Positions 1-5,160 of a stretch of 5,160 nt of DNA are shown one piece after another. The notes below the pieces were generated by a model, which ran no database searches, was not told where the DNA came from, and saw nothing but the letters and a program-made list of their open reading frames with translations. Origin of the DNA: Desulfocapsa sp. (GTDB taxonomy: Bacteria; Desulfobacterota; Desulfobulbia; Desulfobulbales; Desulfocapsaceae). The stretch lies in contig JAOZLI010000058.1 of NCBI GenBank assembly GCA_029934915.1, forward strand, positions 6,065-11,224, given 5' to 3'. Numbering within the stretch: the first letter of the stretch is position 1; each line of letters begins with the position of its first letter. The translations under genes and the position numbers were made by a program.

Positions 1-14
1 GAACAAGGAATGTC

Positions 15-53
15 GAATTTCGAAGGAACGTAAGTGGATATACTTCGATATTC
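15..53. repeat. Hairpin downstream of the WYL gene
   Basis: GAATTTCGAAG (15-25) and CTTCGATATTC (43-53) pair at 10 of 11 positions around a 17-base loop, starting 11 bases after the WYL stop codon. It is well placed to end or protect the WYL transcript, but no T-run follows on the minus strand, so terminator function is doubtful. The remaining bases at this window edge show no gene. Confidence 0.4.
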
Positions 54-63
54 TCTTTGACAG

Positions 64-993
64 TTAATACAACCTGGCCATTTTGTCGATCTCAGCAGCA
101 ATATGCTCTCGCAACGATAGAGGTTGAAGTACCTCAGCCAGAGCACCATATTGCAAAATCTTCATGGTTATTTCCCTTTCATCGTTAACCGGTAAGGAAA
201 GAACTATACCATCATCGTGCGCTATCACTTTTTGGTTTTTGTGCCAGTATTGTTTGCGAACTAACTCTGCTGCTTTCCCTTTGAATAGTATTTCGGCCTG
301 GTAACAGCTGGTGCCAGCAAAAATCCCAAAGGAATCTTCAAGGAAGGAATCGGGTGCAGGGTGTGGCGCTTCAGTCTGTTTTTCACCACTTTTGGCCGAG
401 ACAATCCGAGCCATATGAAACAATCTGTGATCGTTTCGTAAGAAACAATAGCCCAGCAGATACCATCTTCCTTGATAGTTGATCAGTCGAAGGGGTTCGA
501 CTATTCGTATGCTTGATTCTGATTCCGCAGAACGGTATTGAATCTCGAGGAGATGGCCTTTAAGCAGTGTTTCGATGATAATTTCGAAGATGGACGATGA
601 AATGGATTCCACTTCAATCCATTGGCAAAGTACATTACTCATCAGCTGTTCGTAGCCCGGTGCAATAATTTCTGTCAGCCGTTTTTCAAGTTTTCGCATT
701 TCCGGCAAGCTGCCAAGCCCAGCCTCGTCGGCGATTTTATTGAGCAGTCCCATAAGAAAGAGTAATTTCGGGCTGTCCTCGAAGGGCAGAGAGAAATCAT
801 TTTCACTATAATAATAGCCATTTTGGGATGAATCAAAGGCTAGCGGGGCAAGAAGGCGGTCACGCAGATAATTGATGTCACGATGGGCTGTAGCACGGGA
901 GAGCTCGAACTCTTCCATCAGGGTTTTGGCGTTTGGAAAGCGATCAGCTTTGAGCTTTTGATGGAATGCGTAAATTCGCTCCAGTTGACTCAT
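64..993 (-). CDS. WYL-domain transcriptional regulator (HTH-WYL-WCX)
   Basis: A 309-residue cytoplasmic regulator with the usual three-part WYL layout. Residues about 1-65 form an N-terminal winged helix-turn-helix of the HTH_11/DeoR type (recognition segment near LSRATAHRDINYLRD, 31-45). Residues about 140-200 form the WYL domain, with a literal W177-Y178-L179 after a conserved glycine and the downstream R-F-MARI segment (190-197). Residues about 228-305 form a WCX dimerisation domain ending in ILQYGALAEVLQP. WYL domains bind nucleic acid or nucleotide-like ligands, and these proteins act as repressors or activators of phage-defence, DNA-damage or metabolic genes. The target cannot be read here. 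Length is normal and the protein looks intact. The ATG is supported by a GAAAGG Shine-Dalgarno (1003-1008) nine bases upstream. It lies downstream of rpoN on the same strand, but the 161-base gap holds a promoter and a long inverted repeat, so it is probably transcribed separately. Family assignment is firm; function is unknown. Confidence 0.9.
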   Translation of the reverse strand: MSQLERIYAFHQKLKADRFPNAKTLMEEFELSRATAHRDINYLRDRLLAPLAFDSSQNGYYYSENDFSLPFEDSPKLLFLMGLLNKIADEAGLGSLPEMRKLEKRLTEIIAPGYEQLMSNVLCQWIEVESISSSIFEIIIETLLKGHLLEIQYRSAESESSIRIVEPLRLINYQGRWYLLGYCFLRNDHRLFHMARIVSAKSGEKQTEAPHPAPDSFLEDSFGIFAGTSCYQAEILFKGKAAELVRKQYWHKNQKVIAHDDGIVLSLPVNDEREITMKILQYGALAEVLQPLSLREHIAAEIDKMARLY

Positions 994-1042
994 TTAGCAT
1001 AACCTTTCACCAGACGCATTGAGTTATGATGTCGTCTGAACT

Positions 1043-1054
1043 GTAAACGTTTAC
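1043..1054. promoter_or_regulatory. Palindromic operator-like site, downstream of the WYL promoter
   Basis: GTAAACGTTTAC is a perfect 12-base palindrome centred on CpG. This form is typical of LacI/GalR-family operators and is also plausible for other dimeric regulators. It lies roughly 40 bases downstream of the predicted WYL transcription start, where a bound protein could block elongation. It is also the outer end of the left arm of the long inverted repeat, so its symmetry may simply belong to that element. The binding protein is unknown. Confidence 0.4.
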
Positions 1055-1097
1055 CAGTGCGCCCTATTTGTTCGTTTGGGACTACGTAGCATATGCA

Positions 1098-1126
1098 GTT
1101 ATATGTGAGTAGGCCGAAATGGACAA
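1098..1126 (-). promoter_or_regulatory. Predicted sigma-70 promoter of the WYL regulator
   Basis: Read on the minus strand, a -35 TTGTCC (1121-1126) and a -10 TATAAC (1098-1103, five of six consensus bases) are separated by exactly 17 bases. The start of transcription would be near 1091, giving a leader of roughly 100 bases before the WYL start codon. The promoter lies in the middle of the long inverted repeat, so one arm would be transcribed in the leader while the other lies upstream. This is a sequence match only. Confidence 0.5.
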
Positions 1127-1137
1127 ATAGGGTGTGC

Positions 1138-1153
1138 TGGTGAACGTTTACCA
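1138..1153. promoter_or_regulatory. Palindromic operator-like site, upstream of the WYL promoter
   Basis: TGGTGAACGTTTACCA is a 16-base palindrome with one mismatched pair (1142/1149), and shares the AACGTTTAC core with the site at 1043-1054. It lies about 50-60 bases upstream of the predicted WYL transcription start, and its centre is 97 bases from that of the other palindrome. It ends two bases before the rpoN stop codon. The pair could act as two operators flanking one promoter. This is inferred from symmetry and position only. Confidence 0.4.
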
Positions 1154-1154
1154 T

Positions 1155-2618
1155 TTAGCGTGGTTTGCGTCTGTGTTTCACGGGTAGAATCTTCATCTGT
1201 TCCCGATATTTAGCAACGGTACGACGAGCAAGCTTAATGCCTTTTTCGCCAAGTTTAATCGAAATGGAATTGTCGCTAAGAGGTTTATGAGGATCCTCAT
1301 CTAGAATAAGCTTCCGGATACGTTCCCGGATGGATTCTGCAGCAAGTGCCTCTTTACCATCCACTGGAATGGCGGTGGAGAAAAAATACTTCAGTTCATA
1401 GATACCCAGTGAAGTGTGTACATATTTATTAGAAGTGACACGACTAATAGTGGATTCGTGCATTTCAATATCTTCGGCAACATCTTTTAAAATAAGAGGC
1501 TTCAGGTGGGTGGGGCCATATTTGAAAAAATCTGCCTGGAATTTGAGAATAGAATCCATCACTTTAAAAATGGTACGCTGTCGTTGGTGGAGAGATTTGA
1601 TAAACCAACCTGCATCTTTGAGCTTTTCCTTGATATATCTTTTTGAGTCTTTTCCCATCTCTTCCTCATCCTGCAACAAATTCTGCAACTCGGAAGAGAG
1701 TTTTAAATTGGGGACATCCTCTTCGTTGAGAAACACTACTAGTTCACCGTCAATGTTACGCACATATACGTCAGGAACTACGTAATTGGTCGCCTCATTA
1801 TTGTATGGCAGTCCGGGGTAAGGTGTGAGCTCACTTGTGATATATTCTATAGTTCTCACTACTTCAGGGCGTTTTTTTCCAGTTGCCTGACAAATCGCTT
1901 TATAGTTTCTGGTTTGCAACAGGTTTAAGTGATGCTGCACTATTTCTGCCGCCAGCGAGTCGGCAAGTCCTTTACGTTCAAGCTGCAAAAACAGCGATTC
2001 ACTGACGTCCCGTGCTGCAATACCTGGTGGGTCAAGATCCTGAATAACTTCCAGTATGTATTCGGCAGAATCATGGTCACATTTGGTGTCTGCCATGACT
2101 TCTTCGAGGGTACATTCCAGAAAACCGTAACGATTGAGATTGCCAGCTATAAAAAGGGCGATGTCCCACTCGTCTGCATCCAGTTCCGCATGGGCAAGCT
2201 GCCACTGCAGGTAAGCAAGAAGGCTGGGTTTTTCTGAGATAAAATCGAATTGGCTCGGGGCATCAGCGGGCGGGGTCTCATGGGAAAAGGAGACATTTGA
2301 GTCAAAGGTGTTGGCGTAATCGTCCCAGTTGGTCTCAGGGACGGTATCTTCAACCCGAACCTGTTCTGTGTGATCTTTTTCTCTTTGTTCGCTAAGTTTG
2401 GGAGCTTCTTCCGTAGAAGAAAGACTCTGCTGATTACCGGGTTGCAGGTCAGCAAGAGAGGTGTCCTCTTCGAGACCGGGATTTTGTTCTATTTCAGCTT
2501 GCAGAGCGTCGGAGAGCTCCAGGCGGTTCATTTGCAACAGTTTGATGGCGAGGCGCAATTGAGGCGTCATCACCAGTTTTTGCGTCAGCTTAAGCTGTTG
2601 TCGAAGTTCCAGAGCCAT
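1155..2618 (-). CDS. rpoN: RNA polymerase sigma-54 factor
   Basis: Full-length RpoN of 487 residues, the alternative sigma factor that recognises -24/-12 promoters and melts DNA only with an AAA+ activator and ATP. Region I (about 1-50) is glutamine- and leucine-rich, with the typical LVMTPQLRLAIKLLQ run (15-29). Region II (about 51-125) is acidic and variable. The core-binding region contains DLDPPGIAARDVSESL (194-209). The DNA-binding part contains the helix-turn-helix near KDVAEDIEMHESTISRVTSN (378-397) and an exact RpoN box ARRTVAKYRE (464-473). The start fits the family N-terminus, yet the 13-base gap after lptB (ATAACTACTGCCT) has no clear Shine-Dalgarno. Translation is therefore probably coupled to lptB. 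In many proteobacteria rpoN follows lptB and is followed by a hibernation-factor gene (hpf) and ptsN; here the next gene is instead a WYL regulator. Identity is very secure. Confidence 0.97.
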   Translation of the reverse strand: MALELRQQLKLTQKLVMTPQLRLAIKLLQMNRLELSDALQAEIEQNPGLEEDTSLADLQPGNQQSLSSTEEAPKLSEQREKDHTEQVRVEDTVPETNWDDYANTFDSNVSFSHETPPADAPSQFDFISEKPSLLAYLQWQLAHAELDADEWDIALFIAGNLNRYGFLECTLEEVMADTKCDHDSAEYILEVIQDLDPPGIAARDVSESLFLQLERKGLADSLAAEIVQHHLNLLQTRNYKAICQATGKKRPEVVRTIEYITSELTPYPGLPYNNEATNYVVPDVYVRNIDGELVVFLNEEDVPNLKLSSELQNLLQDEEEMGKDSKRYIKEKLKDAGWFIKSLHQRQRTIFKVMDSILKFQADFFKYGPTHLKPLILKDVAEDIEMHESTISRVTSNKYVHTSLGIYELKYFFSTAIPVDGKEALAAESIRERIRKLILDEDPHKPLSDNSISIKLGEKGIKLARRTVAKYREQMKILPVKHRRKPR

Positions 2619-2631
2619 AGGCAGTAGTTAT

Positions 2632-3354
2632 CTACATTTGAAAATTTTCACCAAGATACATTTTCTTGGCAACTTTACTTTCGATAATGTCGTCCGCTAC
2701 TCCGCTGGTTAAAATCTTTCCGGAGCTCATGATGTATGCAAAATCACACACCTGTAGCGTCTCGCGAACATTGTGATCAGAAATAAGGACACCAAGTCCC
2801 TTTTCTTTCAGGCCAATGATCAGATTCTGCAAATCGGCCACTGCCAGTGGATCAATTCCGGCAAATGGTTCATCAAGAAGAATAAATTGGGGACGAGTGG
2901 CAAGGGCACGCATTATTTCAACTCTGCGCCGTTCTCCACCAGATAGGGCGTGTCCTTTGTTTTGCCTGAGATAGTCAATTTTAAGATCGTTCATCAATTC
3001 GTCGATGCGATGGGTGATCTCATTTTTTGCGAGTCCTAATGCTTCGAGCACAATCCGTACATTTTCTTCAACGGTGAGTTTCTTGAAAACAGAAGGTTCC
3101 TGGGCCAGATAAGAAATACCCTTTTGAGCGCGCATATGAATGGGGAAATTGGTGATCTCTTCGTTATTCAACAGCACGCGGCCGCCATCGGGACGGATAA
3201 ACCCGGCAATGGAGTAAAAAGAAGTCGTTTTTCCTGCTCCGTTTGGTCCTAAAAGGCCAACTACAGAACCGGTATTGACCTGTAGACTGACTCCGTCAAC
3301 CACCGTACGGTTTCGGTAACGCTTGACTATTTTATCGGTTTCAAGTTGTGCCAT
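2632..3354 (-). CDS. lptB: LPS export ABC transporter ATP-binding protein LptB
   Basis: A 240-residue cytoplasmic ATPase that pairs with membrane proteins LptF and LptG to extract LPS from the inner membrane and push it along the Lpt bridge. All ABC motifs are present in order: Walker A GPNGAGKT (36-43), Q-loop Q85, signature LSGGE (137-141), Walker B ILLDEP with catalytic E162, and switch histidine H194. The C-terminal tail KKMYLGENF (230-238) is typical of LptB rather than of amino-acid ABC ATPases such as LivF, and the adjacent lptA and rpoN confirm the call. It follows lptA by 60 bases and precedes rpoN by 13. The ribosome site is weak (AAGAA close to the ATG), suggesting modest or coupled translation. 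Length and motifs are normal. Confidence 0.97.
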   Translation of the reverse strand: MAQLETDKIVKRYRNRTVVDGVSLQVNTGSVVGLLGPNGAGKTTSFYSIAGFIRPDGGRVLLNNEEITNFPIHMRAQKGISYLAQEPSVFKKLTVEENVRIVLEALGLAKNEITHRIDELMNDLKIDYLRQNKGHALSGGERRRVEIMRALATRPQFILLDEPFAGIDPLAVADLQNLIIGLKEKGLGVLISDHNVRETLQVCDFAYIMSSGKILTSGVADDIIESKVAKKMYLGENFQM

Positions 3355-3414
3355 AATTCTTATCTGATGGCGTTGTAAAAACTCTCCATCTTCTTCGTTA
3401 TTGCAAATTTACTG

Positions 3415-3933
3415 TTACTGTGGCGTAAGGGTTGCTCTTACTCGCCCGGATTGTCGCTCACCGGTTTTCGGGTCAACCGTTGTTGACGCTTTGCCTCCAA
3501 TCACTTCGGAGCGTCCCTCGTCAAGGTAATAAATAATGGTGTTACCTGTTACCAGGTTCGTGTCCTGCCATGCTTTGGCTCCACCACTGAGGATCACTTT
3601 ACGTTCTTTAGACAGGTAGTTCATGGTTTTTCCCGTTCCCAGCCACTCGCCCTTCGTGATTTCTACGTTTCCCTCACATCTGAGACGTTCGACTTCCTGC
3701 TTTTTTCCTTTATCGGCAGCTGTATAATAAACGGTCATTTTGTCGGCTCTTATCCGCACATCCGCTTGGCTGGCATCAACATTTCCGGAAAAAAGGACAT
3801 TGTTGCTTGCTTCAAGTGATGTCATATGATCAGCTTCTATGGTAATGGGTGCGCTGGCAGCCCATGAAAAGCTACTATGGCAAAGCAATAGAACTACTGA
3901 AATTATTATGTATATTGTTTGTTTTAGCTTCAC
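3415..3933 (-). CDS. lptA: LPS transport periplasmic protein LptA
   Basis: Small periplasmic protein with an OstA/LptA beta-jellyroll domain; it polymerises into the bridge that carries LPS between LptC at the inner membrane and LptD at the outer membrane. I chose GTG at 3933 (172 residues) because TGAGGA (3939-3944) sits five bases before it. The ATG four codons further out (3945, 176 residues) has no ribosome site. The new N-terminus MKLKQ is followed by a hydrophobic stretch (IYIIISVVLLL) and a probable signal peptidase I site after SWA, leaving ASAPITIEADH. The mature part shows LptA-type repeats such as LFSGNVDASQADVRIRADKM and LRCEGNVEI. It heads the lptA-lptB-rpoN run. The usual upstream partner lptC is not here; divergent argB is. 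Identity is well supported by family features and context. Confidence 0.92.
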   Translation of the reverse strand: MKLKQTIYIIISVVLLLCHSSFSWAASAPITIEADHMTSLEASNNVLFSGNVDASQADVRIRADKMTVYYTAADKGKKQEVERLRCEGNVEITKGEWLGTGKTMNYLSKERKVILSGGAKAWQDTNLVTGNTIIYYLDEGRSEVIGGKASTTVDPKTGERQSGRVRATLTPQ

Positions 3934-3983
3934 AAAAATCCTCATATTTAAGACAAAACATATTCAATGCAAATATCAAGCCT

Positions 3984-4012
3984 AATATACAACTGCTCAG
4001 AACGAAAGTAAA
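3984..4012 (-). promoter_or_regulatory. Candidate promoter for lptA-lptB-rpoN
   Basis: On the minus strand, TTTACT (4007-4012) and TATATT (3984-3989, five of six consensus bases) are 17 bases apart, and would start transcription near 3977, about 45 bases before the lptA start codon. The -35 lies inside the left arm of the hairpin at 4001-4056. The -35 match is only four of six and the region is AT-rich, so a chance match is possible. Confidence 0.35.
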
Positions 4013-4056
4013 GAAGTCTGGTGCAGAAGACAAAAGAAAGATTTCTTTACTTCGTT
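4001..4056. repeat. Inverted repeat in the lptA-argB spacer
   Basis: AACGAA (4001-4006) and GTAAAGAA (4008-4015) pair perfectly with TTCGTT (4051-4056) and TTCTTTAC (4043-4050). This makes a 14-pair stem with one bulged A at 4007. A short inner stem GTCT/AGAC (4016-4019 with 4028-4031) lies in the 27-base loop. No T-run follows on either strand. It could be an operator, or an RNA fold if either divergent transcript crosses it. Function is unknown. Confidence 0.6.
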
Positions 4057-4148
4057 GGTTTCTGTCTGTAAAATGGTAAGATATTGTATCGTCATGATTT
4101 AAAAGATAATACGTAAGCCTTGGATGGACCTGTTGCTTTAAGATTTTT

Positions 4149-4166
4149 GTGCACTTGCATGAGCAC
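4149..4166. promoter_or_regulatory. Imperfect palindrome upstream of argB
   Basis: GTGCACTTGCATGAGCAC is an 18-base palindrome in which seven of nine base pairs match. It is centred about 73 bases upstream of the argB start codon and could be a binding site for a dimeric regulator of argB, or of lptA on the other side. It does not resemble the ArgR box (TGAAT/ATTCA half-sites). It is inferred from symmetry alone. Confidence 0.3.
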
Positions 4167-4198
4167 GATGTCAAAATAGGGATTTGCCGAATTCTTAC

Positions 4199-4204
4199 GA
4201 TAAT
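4199..4204 (+). promoter_or_regulatory. argB: Candidate -10 element for argB
   Basis: GATAAT matches five of six -10 bases and would start transcription near 4211, about 20 bases before the argB ATG, just ahead of its ribosome site. No recognisable -35 lies 16-19 bases upstream (the sequence there is like ATAGGG), so the promoter would be weak or need an activator. A second GATAAT at 4105-4110 has TTGTAT (4084-4089) upstream, but with a short 15-base spacer. Confidence 0.3.
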
Positions 4205-4218
4205 GCTGTATGCAGCAA

Positions 4219-4223
4219 AAGGA
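4219..4223 (+). promoter_or_regulatory. argB: Ribosome binding site that fixes the argB start
   Basis: AAGGA lies seven bases before the ATG at 4231. The earlier in-frame ATG at 4210 has no purine-rich sequence in front of it, so 4231 is the better start. Confidence 0.75.
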
Positions 4224-4230
4224 AAATAAA

Positions 4231-5118
4231 ATGCAGGAAAGTGTAGACAGAGCTAGAGGCCTTATCGAATCCCTCCCTTATATGCAGGAGTTTCGCCATA
4301 AAACGGTGGTTATCAAATATGGTGGCCATGCCATGGTCGATGAAAATCTGAAAAAGCAATTTGCCCTCGATATTATTCTTATGAAACATATCGGTATCAA
4401 TCCTGTTATTGTCCATGGTGGCGGGCCTCAGATCAACCAGCTTCTTGATCGTTTGGAAATCAAACCCAGTTATGTGCAGGGGATGCGTGTCACCGACGGG
4501 GAAACCATGAGCGTGGTGGAGATGGTACTGGTTGGAAAGGTCAACAAAGAAATTGTTGGCAGTATCAATCACTGTGGCGGAAAGGCGGTGGGGCTTTCCG
4601 GACGTGATGGTGATCTTGTCTGTGCAGAAAAATTAAAGGTCAGTAAAAAAAATGACGAGGCTTTGCAGGATGCACCTCCCGAGCTGATTGATCTTGGTCG
4701 TGTTGGCCAGGTAACTCAAATAAATCCGGAAGTTTTACAGGCACTTGATGAACAGGATTTTATACCGGTTATTGCGCCTGTTGGTGTCGGTGAGGATGGG
4801 CAGGCGTTTAATATTAACGCAGATCTTGTGGCGGGTGCAGTTGCTGGTGAGCTGAAGGCAGCAAAACTTATCCTGCTAACCGATGTGGCGGGTGTTCAGG
4901 ATGGTGAGGGCACACTGCTCAAATCGTTAAAGAAGGAAGACCTTGAAGGCTTTATCGCCGACGAGACTATAGCGGGTGGGATGATTCCCAAAGTCCGTTG
5001 CTGTGCTGATGCTCTGAGTCGTGGGGTACGAAAAACTCATATTCTGGATGGTAGAATAGAACATGCCATTCTTCTTGAGATGTTTACTAAAGAAGGAATT
5101 GGAACGGAGATAGTCTAA
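4231..5118 (+). CDS. argB: Acetylglutamate kinase
   Basis: N-acetyl-L-glutamate kinase, which phosphorylates N-acetylglutamate with ATP in the second step of arginine synthesis in the cytoplasm. From ATG 4231 it is 295 residues. Amino-acid-kinase motifs are in order: IKYGGHAM with catalytic lysine K29 (28-35), VHGGGPQI (61-68), substrate-contact R86 in [16 protein letters not shown] (121-129), FNINAD (193-198), LLTDVAGV (215-222), GGMIPKV (249-255) and HILDGR (270-275). An N-terminal helix before the kinase core (about 1-22, [20 protein letters not shown]) and the C-terminal GIGTEIV are features of hexameric, arginine-inhibited enzymes. The short E. coli type lacks the extra helix. Feedback inhibition by arginine is therefore likely (inference). 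It diverges from lptA, and no other arg gene is visible before the window ends. The start seven codons upstream (4210) lacks a ribosome site. Confidence 0.97.
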   Translation: MQESVDRARGLIESLPYMQEFRHKTVVIKYGGHAMVDENLKKQFALDIILMKHIGINPVIVHGGGPQINQLLDRLEIKPSYVQGMRVTDGETMSVVEMVLVGKVNKEIVGSINHCGGKAVGLSGRDGDLVCAEKLKVSKKNDEALQDAPPELIDLGRVGQVTQINPEVLQALDEQDFIPVIAPVGVGEDGQAFNINADLVAGAVAGELKAAKLILLTDVAGVQDGEGTLLKSLKKEDLEGFIADETIAGGMIPKVRCCADALSRGVRKTHILDGRIEHAILLEMFTKEGIGTEIV

Positions 5119-5147
5119 AGCGGGCAAGCCCGCAAGGCTATTAGACT
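5112..5147 (+). repeat. Nested hairpin just after argB
   Basis: An outer stem AGTCTAA/TTAGACT (5112-5118 with 5141-5147) encloses an inner GC stem GCGGG-CAAG-CCCGC (5120-5133). The outer left arm includes the argB stop codon. No T-run follows within the 13 bases left in the window, so it is not a clear rho-independent terminator. It could be a REP-like repeat, an mRNA-stabilising structure, or a partial terminator before a further gene outside the window. Confidence 0.6.
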
Positions 5148-5160
5148 GAAGGCTTTAAGG

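Larger units (their letters stand above)
1036..1158. repeat. Long imperfect inverted repeat in the rpoN-WYL gap
   Basis: Bases 1043-1085 pair with 1109-1151 in a single register: 35 Watson-Crick pairs, six G-T pairs (1052/1142, 1058/1136, 1059/1135, 1061/1133, 1072/1122, 1074/1120) and two true mismatches (1078/1116, 1081/1113). The stem extends outward by five more pairs (1036-1040 with 1154-1158) after a two-base internal loop. It has an apical CATAT/ATATG stem (1090-1094 with 1101-1105). The right arm reaches the rpoN stop codon. No T-run follows on either strand, so it is not a classic intrinsic terminator. It could be a structured RNA, a MITE-like or REP-like repeat, or a control region. 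Which of these it is cannot be told from one copy. Confidence 0.85.

Noticed and set aside
990..1019. Nine-codon frame (MRLVKGYAK) whose stop overlaps the WYL start as ATGA
   Set aside because: The overlap looks like translational coupling, but the tiny frame has no ribosome site of its own and the WYL gene has a good one.
1036..1158. Integron attC site
   Set aside because: The length and imperfect symmetry are similar, but the required RYYYAAC and GTTRRRY end boxes are not present at the arm ends.
1414..1785. Plus-strand reading frame inside rpoN, and similar ones at 1929-2237, 2147-2455 and 2370-2627
   Set aside because: They lie wholly or almost wholly inside a clearly conserved rpoN, with low-complexity translations and no ribosome sites or domains.
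3360..3389. Nine-codon frame (MESFYNAIR) ending five bases before lptB
   Set aside because: Purines lie directly against its ATG without proper spacing, and such short frames are common by chance.
3873..3887. Lipoprotein signal (LLLC) in LptA
   Set aside because: The residue before cysteine is leucine rather than glycine, alanine or serine, and a signal peptidase I site (SWA) follows.
4120..4138. Sigma-54 promoter upstream of argB
   Set aside because: GG and GC elements occur in TTGGATGGACCTGTTGCTT, but 11 bases apart rather than the strict 10, and the TGGCAC part does not match.
3875..4174. 99-codon minus-strand reading frame across the lptA start and spacer
   Set aside because: It starts with TTG without a ribosome site, runs through the lptA signal-peptide region in another frame, and has no recognisable domain.

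Overview
The window looks like ordinary chromosome from a Gram-negative, diderm bacterium. The evidence is the LPS-transport genes lptA and lptB, an adjacent sigma-54 gene, and an argB of the long, arginine-sensitive type. Moderate GC and protein sequence style suggest a Desulfobacterota-like organism, possibly related to Desulfobulbales. That placement is an impression and was not tested by any search.

Layout. Four genes lie on the minus strand and are read right to left: lptA (3415-3933), lptB (2632-3354), rpoN (1155-2618) and a WYL-domain transcriptional regulator (64-993). lptA-lptB-rpoN form a tight run with gaps of 60 and 13 bases, a widely conserved proteobacterial arrangement that couples LPS transport to the sigma-54 locus. 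The WYL regulator is separated from rpoN by a 161-base gap. On the plus strand argB (4231-5118) diverges from lptA across a spacer of nearly 300 bases. argB is followed by a nested hairpin at the window edge.

How the genes work together. LptB is the cytoplasmic ATPase and LptA the periplasmic bridge of the Lpt machine that carries LPS to the outer membrane. LptC, LptF, LptG, LptD and LptE are not in the window. RpoN is the alternative sigma factor that needs AAA+ activators. ArgB makes N-acetylglutamyl-phosphate in arginine synthesis. The WYL protein probably senses a ligand and controls its own or neighbouring genes, with target unknown.

The most unusual element is in the gap between rpoN and the WYL gene: an imperfect inverted repeat with arms of about 43 bases, spanning 1036-1158. 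Nearly all of its imperfections are G-U compatible in plus-strand RNA. Each arm begins with a palindrome centred on AACGTT, and a good minus-strand promoter for the WYL gene lies between them. It could be a structured antisense RNA, a small mobile or repeat element, or a two-operator control region. No CRISPR array, tRNA, rRNA, insertion sequence or clear intrinsic terminator was seen. I see no convincing new multi-gene system; apart from the inverted repeat the region is mostly conserved housekeeping DNA.
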